The translations under genes were made by a program, and so were the position numbers. A stretch of 64,000 nucleotides of DNA from Capitulum mitella. Its lineage: Eukaryota; Arthropoda; Thecostraca; Pollicipedomorpha; Pollicipedidae. Below are positions 12,595 to 24,189 of the stretch, piece after piece. The stretch is taken from positions 22,714,266 through 22,778,265 of the forward strand of contig CP099852.1 of the NCBI GenBank assembly GCA_030062745.1. Direction: 5' to 3'. Within the stretch, counting starts at the first letter, position 1. Each line of letters starts with the position of its first letter. The notes under the pieces are model-generated. The model did no database searches, was not told where the DNA came from, and saw only the letters and a list, made by a program, of their open reading frames with translations.

Positions 12595-13125
12595 TACGGC
12601 ATTGATGGGTTTAGGTGGGCGTGGGCTCTGACTGGGCTTGTCGGTGGGCCCCATGTGGGTCGTATGCGCCCAGCCCAGTTGAAATACCTAAGAAATACAA
12701 TGCCGAAAAGTTAGAATTTCTTATTACTTTTTCGAAGTTTATTGCGATTTGAAAGACAGGAACAAGTGTCATGAGCGACACAATTTTTCAACATAATTCG
12801 AAAGTGGTACCTATTTAGGACTAGTATGGGCTTACCCACGGAGTATTTCGCCAGCTGGGCCTTGCGTGGGTGCTATGTGGGCCAGTATGGGCCCTGTGTA
12901 GGCCCAGTATAAGCCCTGTGTGGGGCCATGGGCGCACGTGGGTTGTATGGGGGTGCTATGTGGACTCCGTATGGGCTCTGAATGGGTTCTCCGCTTGCTA
13001 CATATGGGTTTGGTATGGGCGCTCAGTGGGCTTTAGAGCCCATTCAAAACCAATGCAGGGCTCACAATGCACCCAGTCGGAGCCCATGTTGAGCCCACAT
13101 AGCACCTCTATAAAACGTAGGCCGC
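12595..13125. repeat. TGGGC-rich degenerate repeat field
   Basis: Dozens of words of the type (T)ATGGGC, GTGGGC and their complement GCCCA recur at irregular short spacing, e.g. CAGTATGGGCCCTGTGTAGG at about 12881-12900. The motif field resumes at 13705-13820 after two MITEs. Because the words are near-palindromic (GGGCCC), the field can fold on itself. This is a degenerate tandem or fold-back repeat, non-coding. Confidence 0.6.
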
Positions 13126-13134
13126 ATGGGGACA

Positions 13135-13401
13135 GGCACGTAGCCAGGATTTTCCCGGGGAGGGGGAGCAAATGTCGAATTTTGTCATATGCCACAGGCA
13201 TACGACAAAATTTATAAGGCACAGCAACAACTCTACGTAATTAACGTCATATTTAACGCATAGGAAGACCATGGCATGTTTGCTTTTGTAACGTATATAT
13301 GACTGACTATTCCGTATTCCTACTAAACCGTTAAATATCTAGCGTGGACTGTTCGGTTCGGGTGGCCATGGCCCTCATGCCCTGCCCCTTGGCTACGTGC
13401 C
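13135..13401 (+). mobile_element. MITE-like element, copy 1
   Basis: 267 bp bounded by terminal inverted repeats GGCACGTAGCCAGG (13135-13148) and CCTTGGCTACGTGCC (13387-13401). The interior is non-coding. It is homologous to the reverse complement of 13415-13671. The near-identical ends and small size indicate a non-autonomous DNA transposon. The superfamily is unclear because I cannot define a target duplication. Confidence 0.7.
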
Positions 13402-13414
13402 TGCATGGCGCCCA

Positions 13415-13671
13415 GGCACGTAGCCGGGGGGTCATGGAGGCCGTGCCCTCCCCCGATCCAAGCGGTCTGCACTAGATATTTAGTGATTTCGCAGGAATAT
13501 GGAATAGTGGTTATTTATATGATGAAAGAGTAGACATCACATGTTTTTCCTGCGCGTTAAGTATGTCATCAGTTACATAAACTGCTGTTTTTTTCTTATA
13601 AATTCTGCCACATGTAAAAAGTAGGGCATGGTGAAATTTGACATCTTCCCGCTTAGGACCTGGCTACGTGC
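13415..13671 (-). mobile_element. MITE-like element, copy 2, inverted
   Basis: Bounded by GGCACGTAGCCGGG at the left and CCTGGCTACGTGC at the right (13659-13671). Read on the minus strand it aligns to copy 1 throughout: an AAATTTATAAG block, a TTAACGC block and an ATTCC.TATTCCT block occur in the same order. Only 13 bp separate the two copies. Confidence 0.7.
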
Positions 13672-13704
13672 TTGATGGTGTCATAGAGAACTCATGCTTC
13701 TCCC

Positions 13705-13825
13705 TGGTCCACATAGGTTCCGTACTAACTCACATTGGACCCAGGCAGGGCCCAGCCATCGGCCCATGTGGTAAACCCATGTGGTAAACTCATATGGGTT
13801 GTATGTAGGCCCTTTGTTGAACCTG
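13705..13825. repeat. TGGGC-rich repeat, right part
   Basis: Continuation of the field at 12595-13125: repeated CCCATGTGGTAAAC and ATATGGGTTGTATG words. The MITE pair appears to have inserted into this field. Confidence 0.5.
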
Positions 13826-13829
13826 TTTC

Positions 13830-14905
13830 AAACATTGTATGGACCTTCCTATAACATCTTTCAGCAATTTACTGTCTTTCCTTTTTTCTTCGGCTCAGTG
13901 TTTCCAGTTCACACCCACTCAGTGTCTCTGAGCTTCACACCTTATTCAAAAGATGCATGGGGGCGCCCGAGCTTCCCTGGAAACGGAATGGCAACTTCGG
14001 TATTAAAAGTGGATCTTGCCATTGCGGTGCAATGCAGCACGGATCTTAGAAGCGTAGCAAAAAGGCAGTTTTTGTCTCATTTGTCGTTTTAAATCAGCCC
14101 ATCAACGAGGGCTTTTCCTTCATTGGCATGCAGTTGCCTATATCGAGCAGAAAACATAAAGTAATTTGTCCTGTTCAGGAGCGTTGCATTTCGCAAGCCA
14201 TTTCTCTACGCGGCGGATGTATTTCCTGAACAAATTCAGCGTTCGTTTGGGAGCGTAACATTATAGGTGACGCCACGTGGGTAACATACAGTCGGCGGCC
14301 CCGCCTCGTTACAAATGCGACTCCTAGATGGCGCAGGCGGATACTGACGGGCTCTCTTCCTCATATCTGGTGTTTGGTCAGTGATATCAGTTCTCCACGA
14401 AGGGTGCCGTCACAGTCCAAACCTTTAGGAGACATGACGGGGTTGAAAGCATTAGCTCCTGCGCAACGTCCCTATACACGAGGAATATACAAGAAAGTCG
14501 GCAAAGGTTCCAAAAACTTGAGGACAGATGTGTGGGTTTTCATACATTCTTCTACACCCATACAAAGTTCATATCCACCGGTCTAGACACGGCTCGTGCT
14601 GCTCCTGGTCTGGCAAACCGAAGCACCACTCGATCGGCGCCGCCTGGCGGGTCGGCACGCCACTTTATATCGTGTCACACACACAACAGCCTGACTGGCA
14701 GGGGTGTCGATTTGTGCTCTTTTGACAGAGCGCTGCCCCCCCCCCCCCATGTTGATTTGGGCCCCTCCAGTGTTGGTATGGGCCCCTCAATATCTTCTGC
14801 CGGTTTTAAAGGGAAAGAGAATAGTAAAGAAAAAACGGCCTCAATAGATAAGAGATAGCCAGAAAGTATAAAACAAACCATAAAGTGATGTATCTATCTT
14901 GCTGT

Positions 14906-14953
<48 letters not shown>

Positions 14954-17900
14954 CACAGAAATCGAAACATCTGCCCATTGGTATAGTTCTGGTACCGTTA
15001 GATGCGGTATTAACCCATAATGTAGCGTTTGGGAAACAATCAAGATCAATGACTCCAGTAAGTCTAAGTTGAGGGATAAATGTCAAAGTTTGAAACATGT
15101 TTAGACGATCAAATTATTAGCCTTGTAGTGCAAAATCTAATCAATAAAATGGCAAAGTACTTGCATCATTCGACTTCCTATTACACTCCCACAAGACGAT
15201 ATGCATTTGCTTTTTTTCCTTTTCTGCTGGAGGCATGGCTACAGCCCCGAACAAAAGCTCACCGGGCGCTGGTCACTGCTTTTAATTTTAGTGAAATGCA
15301 GCCCATATGAAAAATATCCACGTCACGATCTGTCCAATGAATCAGCTGACACGTACTTAAAGCTTAGTAACCTTATCTCTTACGGTTCAGTCGCAAGTGG
15401 CGAAGAACTGAGGGTGGTACGTAACCCTCTCTTCTGCTTAACCCGCTCCATATACAGACCCAGTCTAGAACTTAATTGTTCTTGCCTGCGAGCCTTAATA
15501 GGGTTTGTTAGAGCTAGGTCCAGTCCTACAGTTGCAAACGCTTTTTTGTCCCGGCAGATGCAGGCTAGAGATAACATTTGTCCGTGAACGATCAATGCTG
15601 TGGTGTCTTTAATTAAGAAAAATAAAAAAAATAAAAAATAAAATAAAAAAACGCCTCAAACACCACACTTCATCGCCCTCCGTGACTGATGACGCAGAGA
15701 GTGTTGTACATGCCAGCCATCAGCCAGGTCGGGTACACCATAACAGCACCCAGTCCCAGCGCACAAAACCCACTGCGTTCTCAGCGGCTGCCGTTCTCGA
15801 CGGCCACGTCGAGAACGACGTGGCGGCGCCGGTGTCGGAGGCGCAGTGACGGCCGCTTTGTGACGGCAGGCCGTCGCGCCTGTGCTCAAGGCGCTGGCAC
15901 GTCACTCTTTGTTCGTCGTCTCATTCAGACGAACCGTATCTGTGGCGGTCGGTGGTCACAGAGTGTTCTTTGCCTTCAGCCCACGACATGGCTTAGTGGA
16001 AAGTACCGCCGTCAACGACGCTTCACTCGTTATCTTCTAGAAATCCCGAGGTGACATTCAGATTGATCTAGACCAGCTCTGCACATATAGTTATCTATCT
16101 CCACAACTGACTGAGCTGATTGGCGCCGTACAGGGGCGTGTAACGCGGAACGGGGGTAATAGGGGTGCACTGACAGCGTACAGGGACTTGTGACGGGGGA
16201 AGTGGACAGCTGCCTTCCCCCAGCTTTGGGCAACACTACACATTAACCCTATGGCGTTTCATGGAAAAAAGAGGTAAAAATCACGCTCGCGCCCCCCCCC
16301 CCCCATGTCCAGGGAAGTTCCACCGTCCTTCCGCACGACGCAGGTGAACGTCTTCGTGTCTTGCGAGAGCAGCTTCTCAGAAGCCCCCTCTGACGGCTCG
16401 TTTGTATTCGGGCTCGAAGGTGCATCCGCCACAGGCTAAAATCCGTGAGGCGTCGGTCCGTCACAGGACACGCCTCGGCTCTCCCTACAGAGCCTCGCTG
16501 GTGCCGACAAGCGCAAAATGTCGTCATTGCGGGCCGCCCAGATGAGCCCAGATACACCCAGCCAGAGCGTGTAGCAGACACAGCCACGGCGTGTGGGAAG
16601 GCTCGTCTTAGATTTTGAACTCTGAAAATAAGCAATTTGTTTGGGACAGGAGGAATCATGGTGAATGGTGGCCCTGAGCTGTGATATTTTATACTGATGT
16701 GATAACGTAGAAATCAGGCAAGCCCCGCGTGCTTCGGATCGCATATACTGGAGAACTGGAAATCTGGTATGCACAGTCGCACCAGCACATGTTGACGCCA
16801 CAAATTATGTTCGACAAGGGCTAAGGCGTAGGATACCAAAACAACCTGGGTCACGTGCAGGGTTTTTCTAGCAGTCTTGCTTTAATTTTTGCATTACAAC
16901 AAGCAGTTCTGTTAACAACCATCATAGTCATCTCATTTCTTTTCTAATGTGTAAAGACTGCAGACAAGCGATACAATGGCGACGCGCTGAATAAAAAGAA
17001 AGCAAATGAAGACAGTTGCCATAACTGGCCTGTTGCTGTTATTTTATATTTTTATTATTTTTGTTGTTGTTATTTTATTATTATTGTTATTTTCCTCCTT
17101 TTCGTGCAAAATCTTTAGACTCGCATCACATGCTGGGATAATAAGTTTCAGTTCATCACGCCATTTATTCGTCCCATATTTTTGTCTGCCGCATAAATCT
17201 GCTACCAAACGGCAGAGCGTTGTCAGATTTCCACTGCCCTTCGGTACATCAATTCTGGGTTGTTTGGGATAATCTTTTTTGTCAAGGTCTCCCAAAGCCA
17301 TGTCTGCAGATCGTGTTTAGGGCGTCGAATACCTGTCTGCGGTCTGTGCTGCACACACGCAGCGCCGGCCAGTGGCGTCTTTTCTGGGACGCCTAAAACG
17401 CCGCCGTGTCACCGCACACATTGACTCAGATTGCGTACTTCGATAACGATATCTGTGCAGGAAAGTCAGGCCCGGCGGCGCGACGGGGGAGCTGGCCGAG
17501 GACCCACTTGAGACTGCTCAGTAAATAAGACGTGGCGTGTTGCTGGCGGTGGACAGGGTTGTCAGGCCGTTGTGAGATCTCCTCAGACGAATGTACATGA
17601 TTTTAGGTGTCGGTGCTGCAAGCCAGTATTTGACAATGTCATGGTGTCAGTGCGCGATATTTATGACAATTCACCATTCCTTTTATCTTCAGAATAGCTG
17701 GACATTGCAAAGAGTTTGTACAAGGAATATAGTAGGAGCAACGCAACGTCATATGTAAGTTGAGTGTGCGTGATGAAAACAAGAAGTTCACTTGTATCTG
17801 CAGCAGAGGAGTAAGGCAAAATTGGTGTGCTTAGTGATGCTCTCGTGATCTGATGTCACCGTTGTTTTATGCCTCGCCTGACGTACGGATTTCCACCTTC

Positions 17901-18880
17901 GCGTCCCAAAGGGTGGGGGGTTACCGCTTCTTTCCAGCCCCTTTCCTCTTAACAAGTAAGAGACAACGACGGAACACAAAGGAACGTCTAGCTCGTGCCT
18001 TTCTGATTCGAATAGCAACTGATTTCACTCCATCAGGTAATCTGGTAACCTCTCAGGTCGCTGCTAAAGAGAGCGTCTCGCCGTTGCCAATCTTCTCCGT
18101 CGTAGCGGTAGTTTTACAGCAGAAGGGTCTGCCGGCCGCGTCTTCGCAGAGGTGTGGTTTTAACACATGCACAGCTGGGAAGTAGAAACTGCCGACCTTC
18201 ATGTTTTGTTTTATGCGTAACGCTAATGGCAATAGCGGTAGATCTGAAATTTGGCGTATTTTCTGAAGAACTGTTAGGACATCTTTCACAACTTGAAAAC
18301 GCAAGGTCATTCATTAACTTTAGTTACTACAGCCCAGCGAAGCTGAGAGGCCGGTTGCGCGGCAGACCCGTCGTCGGCGGCGAACGGCCGCACGCGCGCC
18401 TGGCCATAGAACGGCCACCATGTTGCGTATGGAATAGGTTCGGCCGGTCAGCTAGACACGAAACATTGTCGAGAGTTAGTCTGCGTGATCAACTCGGCAC
18501 CCAAAGGTACAGAAAGCCTCGGTGAGGTTAATCAAGGTCAACCAAAATTGAATGATAAACATAAAACATTGTGTCCTTTTCCTGGAGATTCAACCAATCT
18601 CAACGAAACTTTATGGGAAGCCGGCTTACAAGCTGAACGTCTTTACCCTTAATAATTATATGTTATATATATTATATATTATGTATATAGGTATATATAT
18701 ATTATATATTTACCCCGGAGCACGTGTCTTAAACCAGGCCAGCTGAGATGAATCGGGGTTAGTTACTACAAATGCAGGATTTTCTAAAGAAAGCATACTG
18801 GACTTTGGAGGACATTTACGCACCACTGTGACACGCACACAGTCACCTAGGTAGCCATTTGGTCGTTTTTCTAGATCCTT
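13830..18880. other. No gene recognised; simple repeats only
   Basis: No frame here shows protein-family similarity. Simple sequence includes (AT)n at 14908-14953, an A-rich AAAATAAAA tract at 15614-15652, a TTATT-rich stretch at 17036-17090 and a TATATA-rich stretch at 18658-18710. C runs lie at about 14737-14748 and 16291-16303. Confidence 0.55.
14908..14953. repeat. (AT)n microsatellite
   Basis: About 23 dinucleotide units with one interruption. Confidence 0.9.
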
Positions 18881-18884
18881 ATGG

Positions 18885-20111
18885 ATTTCCCCCAAATATA
18901 GCTATATGATGCGAAATAACTCTGCAAAATATTGATAAAAAAATCATATCAGCCAAATCAAGCAGGATTTTTGCTTGCAACATTCTAACTTCCATGAAAT
19001 ATTTTAACTGTCCCATATGGCGGCCATGAGTTTCAAAGTGAGTTAAAGATACATTTTCCAGTTTAGTGTTCTTGGTGAACACGAACTACTGCCTGGATTT
19101 GCTGAAAAGAAAAATCATCGAAATAAACTAAATCCATCATAGTCTCATGCCATGACGTTTGAAACACATTTTCCGTCCCTTACTGCGCTCACCGTTTTGG
19201 CATCGGTTTATCATGCAAGGAAAGTTTCACCTCGGAATGAGTTGCTCCTGATGTCCTCTGATTGAAGTTATTCTTGCTCCTTCTCGGCCTTTTTGTTGCA
19301 GTGCATTTACGGCCTCTTTCGCGGGGACCGACTGACTCCTGACGAGACACGCGACTTGACAGCAGACTTTGGACACCTGAGCCCAAGAGGCTGTGTGTCC
19401 TAACCCACAAATAAACAAACGAACTTCTTTCGCAGAGAGTAGCCTGACCAGCAGGAGGTAAGTAATTCAAATGTAAGTTGTTTGTAGCCACGTGTTGACG
19501 GTAATCTTCACTAAACGTACCTCCCTGTCGACGCGCCAATGTTCCCGAAAAGACTCCACACTGGCAGATTTACCATCGTTTCATCCGTAATCGATGAAAT
19601 ATTCTAATTACAAGAAACGAAAACATGTTCTGATAGGTCAATACGTGCGGAATACTGGAGAAGGGGAAGTAGAAGAGATAAAGGTTAAGAACACGGTATT
19701 TTCTTTAGACTTCCACTATATCCCATTGTGGGCTTACGCCCGGAGTTGTAGGCCCAGCTCTTCTCCACTGGATCTGTTACTTCCCAGGCCAAGAGAGATA
19801 TTAAGAAGTTCAACTGAGAGTCCAGGGTTGCTCGAGGAGAAGAAATGTTTGACAGTGTAAGGACGGCCATAGCTAGTGCATAGTCATGGCCATATTCATG
19901 AACGTGCGAGGGATATTAAACATTTGATCAGGCCCGGTTAGTGCGTGGTGAACGCTTTGGCCTACTGCGCAGGATGTCCAGAAAACACCACCCCGTTTAC
20001 TTTTGTTGCATGACCATAACAAACACCCACTTCAAGAACAAAACTGCCGTGGACTTGTGAAATGCAAACCTCAGAATAAAATGGCTTTAGATGCCGTAAT
20101 AACCACCGAAA
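18885..20111 (+). repeat. Dispersed repeat D, copy 2
   Basis: Aligns with D1 (6180-7465) from CCCCCAAATATAGCTATAT to AATAAAATGGCTTTAGATGC, without D1's hairpin. Its right part (from 19689) is repeated almost exactly at 52949-53368. At about 20112 it is joined directly to the 5' fragment of LINE-1, a junction also present in copy C. Confidence 0.6.
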
Positions 20112-20480
20112 TTGGAACAGATGGAGTTCACGAGAAAGCTCGAGTATCTTCGGCCATAGCGATTGGGCGTTGGTCGCACAGGCACGGAGGGTGACGGACC
20201 GGGCGCTCACTCTCCAGCTGTGGCCGCCTCGCGCACCCCGCTGACGGTGCCGCGACCGCCAGCCGCGGTAAGCTTTTGTTTGTTTTCTGACTTCTTTTTC
20301 CACGCACCAGTCAGGATTGACCATAAGCGTCGTAGTCAGAAGCCGAGTACTCTTGTGTCAAAACGTGTCTCGTCAGGCGTCAGTGGGTCGCCTGCGCACA
20401 GCCTGACTGTGCTGTGAAAACTGCGAAGCACAGGGCCTGATCATCAGACCATCTGAGCTTTACAGTTCAGATGTGTCTGT
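20112..20480 (-). mobile_element. LINE-1 5' end fragment upstream of Mab-21 copy A
   Basis: Equivalent to 10203-10575 of LINE-1 copy 1: same 5' terminus (ACAGACACATCTGAACTG in minus sense), same GC-rich leader and start of the endonuclease frame (ATNAQSLWPKILELSRELHL). It breaks off at about 20112 into repeat D2. It lies head to head with the Mab-21 gene, about 480 bp from the first candidate ATG. Confidence 0.75.
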
Positions 20481-21130
20481 CAAACTATCTGACAATATTT
20501 GCAAGCAATGCGTTACTTATAACTTACTGAAATTTCAACAACCCGGTAAGAAATTGTACGAAATTAAGTAAATGTGCTCAATGAACAGCCCTGTGACCGC
20601 TGGCATGATCCGGTGGCTATGTGCCGATGGGGGTGCTGGACACCGCTCGATCTGTCGTGGAATGCCTTATTGCTCTTTACTTCGCAAAAGAGCCAACTGT
20701 TCCCCAACATGTTCCCGACTTGTCCGAATCACAAACCGTATATTCTGCAGCGGCTCTGACATTTTGTCCTTTTCTCCTGTCGCGTGTGCGCCATCTCCGC
20801 GGTGAATCTCGCGACAACTCCGAACGGGGCCCCGTGCTCCGACCTTGAGCCGGTCGCCTGGCAGCCGATGACGTCACAGGCAGGCGGCAGCGCTGCCACC
20901 GCCTTGTGCGGCCGTCGCGCGCGGCGACGGCGGCCAGTCGGCCATCGCCAGCGGGACGAGATGGAGCAAGACAAGCGGGACCAGCTAACGCAGAAGACAG
21001 AGCGGTTACTGCGTCAGTGCGGGGACCATGCCGAGCTCGTCATCGAAACCTCCCTTCTGAGGGATGAGATCCAGTATCCAGTCCTCAAAATCGGAAGGCT
21101 CTTTCCGAGGAGCAGAGGCTGCAGGCCAGC

Positions 21131-22978
21131 ATGCTGAATTATGCGCCCCTGATGCGCGCACTGCAGGTCGGCCTGGCAGGGTGCCGGTGCTCGCCACTTG
21201 GTCAACTCACTGTACAAAGCACCTCGATCTCCGGCAGCCAGTTGGAAGGCGTAGACCAGTGGCAGGATATCGACGGTTCAAGATCCGACCTGGACGTGAT
21301 GCACGAGCTGGGGCCAGTGCAGTGGACGTCGCCTGCTACCCAGAACTGGCCGGCCGCGGCAGAGGCGGCGTCTGAGGCGGCAGCGCGACTGACGGTCATC
21401 CCCACCGACAACCCGGGCTTCGTGCGCGTAATGCAGGTGCGGCGGCCAGACTGTCAGCATCAGGAGCCCCTGCCATTTTCCGCCGCATCCGTCCGCCAAC
21501 TGTGGAAAAATTTTCTACGCATGATTATGAAACCTCACGTAGAGCTGAGCGTCAACGGACCAGCGGTGAACTGCAGCACTGACGATGATCCTGCGGGAGA
21601 TGACCACGTGCCGTGCTTGCGAGCACCCGGGTGGCCCAACGACGAGTTCCTGACACGTCAGCGCGAGTGCGACTGGCCGTCGGCGGCAGCGCGCGAAGAC
21701 ATTGGACGGTTCGGAACACACTTGGTGCCGGTCGGCTACCGGGGCAGCGTCACGGAGCAGACTGAGTGGCGGCTGTCCTTCTCCCGAGTCGAGGTGGTCG
21801 CCTCCTGGCACCTGAGTAGGATTCAGAAACAAGTTCTGAGAGCGCTTAAAGCATGCAAAAAGTGTCTAGGAGTGGACGGTAAGCACCTGAAATCGTACTA
21901 CATGAAGACAGCTCTCTTCTGGCTGTGCGAGCAGAAACCCTCTGAGCACTGGCGAGGCGTTATCCAAGGAGCTCGCTGGGTTCTTGACCGTCTGGAGAAA
22001 GCCGTCGCCGCCCGTCGGCTGCCCTGCTTTTTCTGGGCCGACATCAATCTGCTGCAGCCGCTGACGCTGCAGGAGCTGGAGACGATGCAGCGTACGATTG
22101 GCCTTATGCGGAGTCATCTGACGTGGTTGATGATGCGCTCACGCGTAGAACAGGATGAATTTGTCGAGCACTCGCTGCTCATCGGCTCGGATCAGTTGCT
22201 GACCGAGCGCCAGGTGCGCGTGTGCCTGGCGCGTGGCTTGGTGAGGAATGGCGTGGAAGATGCGATATGGCAACGACTAGAGAACGAGAACTATGTGGGC
22301 ATCGACCGGCTAATCCCGGTGATGCTGCGCTCGTCAGCGTCAACCGAGCTGGCGCAGTTTCATACTCTGGCGAAGGACTCCACACGCCTGCACGTGAGGC
22401 TGTTTCAGGCAATGCTCGTGGCGCCGGACGACGCGGTTGGTGCGGCGCGGCTGGAGCGGCGCGGTGAGCACGCCTTCAGCTGGGACGTGGCGCCGCTGAT
22501 GGAGCTGCTCACCGCCGAGGACGTGAAGGCGATCTTTTTCCAGCCGGCGACGGTGCGCGCCTGGTGGCAGCAGCATCGGCCGCCCACCCTGCCGGACGAC
22601 CCGCTCAGCGTTCGCGGCCTGGCCCAGCTAGTGACGGACACGCGGCTGCTCATTGAAGTCCTCAGCAGGAGCGTCCACGACTTTCGCGAAACGCTACAGA
22701 GGAAAGCCGAGACCTGGAAGAAAAGAAGTGCGCGTCGTCCGCTGAAGACGTACGAGGAGGCCTGGCGAGCGGCGCTGGCCGGTTTCCCTTGGCCTGGACT
22801 GGCCTCGCTCCTGCAGCGCCTTGAGATCGCCGATAAGGAGACGGCGCAGCGCATGGCAGCACTGTGGCACCGGGAGATGCTGCGTCACTGGACCGACCCG
22901 GACGTCCGGGCCGAGTACGAGAGGATCCGCACCTCACTGCCCGACCCGTGGCACCTGCGGCCGTTCCTCCTGTTGTAG
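21131..22978 (+). CDS. Mab-21/cGAS-like nucleotidyltransferase-fold protein, copy A (N-terminal frameshift)
   Basis: Single-exon frame of 615 codons. The full-length start used by copies B and C corresponds to the ATG at 20961, but a one-base deletion at about 21110 (CCGAGGAGCAG against CCGAGGGAGCAG in copy C) shifts the frame. From the in-frame ATG at 21131 the rest is open and lacks only the first 57 residues. It keeps the Gly-Ser loop (SGSQLEG), the Asp-x-Asp pair (SDLDVM), the GDDHVPCLRAPGWP segment holding the third acidic position, and the Mab-21 helical domain with EWRLSFSRVE, LKSYYMKTALFWLCE and FFWADINLLQPL. About 270 further residues have no recognised domain. Related family members bind nucleic acid and make cyclic dinucleotides or have lost catalysis; which applies here is unknown. 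It could be a young pseudogene or a shortened functional copy. Confidence 0.75.
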   Translation: MLNYAPLMRALQVGLAGCRCSPLGQLTVQSTSISGSQLEGVDQWQDIDGSRSDLDVMHELGPVQWTSPATQNWPAAAEAASEAAARLTVIPTDNPGFVRVMQVRRPDCQHQEPLPFSAASVRQLWKNFLRMIMKPHVELSVNGPAVNCSTDDDPAGDDHVPCLRAPGWPNDEFLTRQRECDWPSAAAREDIGRFGTHLVPVGYRGSVTEQTEWRLSFSRVEVVASWHLSRIQKQVLRALKACKKCLGVDGKHLKSYYMKTALFWLCEQKPSEHWRGVIQGARWVLDRLEKAVAARRLPCFFWADINLLQPLTLQELETMQRTIGLMRSHLTWLMMRSRVEQDEFVEHSLLIGSDQLLTERQVRVCLARGLVRNGVEDAIWQRLENENYVGIDRLIPVMLRSSASTELAQFHTLAKDSTRLHVRLFQAMLVAPDDAVGAARLERRGEHAFSWDVAPLMELLTAEDVKAIFFQPATVRAWWQQHRPPTLPDDPLSVRGLAQLVTDTRLLIEVLSRSVHDFRETLQRKAETWKKRSARRPLKTYEEAWRAALAGFPWPGLASLLQRLEIADKETAQRMAALWHREMLRHWTDPDVRAEYERIRTSLPDPWHLRPFLLL

Positions 22979-22990
22979 GGCCTCAGCAGG

Positions 22991-23015
22991 CTCTGGAGAC
23001 TGAAGGTCTCCAGAG
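22991..23015 (+). terminator. Stem-loop 12 nt after the Mab-21 stop, copy A
   Basis: CTCTGGAGAC, loop TGAAG, GTCTCCAGAG: a perfect 10-bp stem. It is exact in copy C (56251-56275) and has one arm mismatch in copy B (about 43084-43108). A role in 3' end formation or RNA stability is inference; the type label is the nearest available. Confidence 0.4.

Positions 23016-23841
<826 letters not shown>

Positions 23842-23882
<41 letters not shown>
23842..23882. repeat. (AT)n microsatellite
   Basis: About 20 units directly after the CT array. Equivalents are 42140-42238 (about 50 units) and 57064-57096. Confidence 0.95.
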
Positions 23883-23885
<3 letters not shown>

Positions 23886-24133
23886 AGGGCGAGATAAAGA
23901 AATAGATCACTTAATGCTTTGTTCTATACTTCCTGCCTATTTTTCTTTTTTTTGTAATAATCCCCTGCCCGTTAATGGTCAGAGAGGAGCGCCCTTCCAT
24001 GCCCGTGTGACCCAATTACATAAAATGCCATGGTTTCTACACGGCTTGAAGAATCACCTCGAGCACACCGCTTCCTGTTATTTTTTTTTCTTAAATCTAC
24101 TCCCGCCGCCGATGATATTTAGTCAACGGCCTC

Positions 24134-24180
24134 GCGAACCGGGCAAGGAGGTAGGAAGCTAGTAACGCCGCCCGGTTCGC
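24134..24180. repeat. Conserved hairpin between Mab-21 and LINE-2, copy A
   Basis: Arms GCGAACCGGGC (24134-24144) and GCCCGGTTCGC (24170-24180) with a 25-nt loop. It occurs at the same position in the other two cassettes; in copy B the arms extend to 14 bp. Confidence 0.8.
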
Positions 24181-24189
24181 AAGAAATAC

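Noticed and set aside
20272..20309. Possible tiny intron (GTAAGC ... CACCAG) in the LINE-1 leader
   Set aside because: Too short, on the strand opposite to the LINE, and not tied to a frame that continues on both sides.
22405..22854. 149-codon minus-strand frame in Mab-21 copy A (also 43245-43694 + and 55665-56114 -)
   Set aside because: Antisense shadow of the GC-rich Mab-21 coding sequence, with no family similarity.
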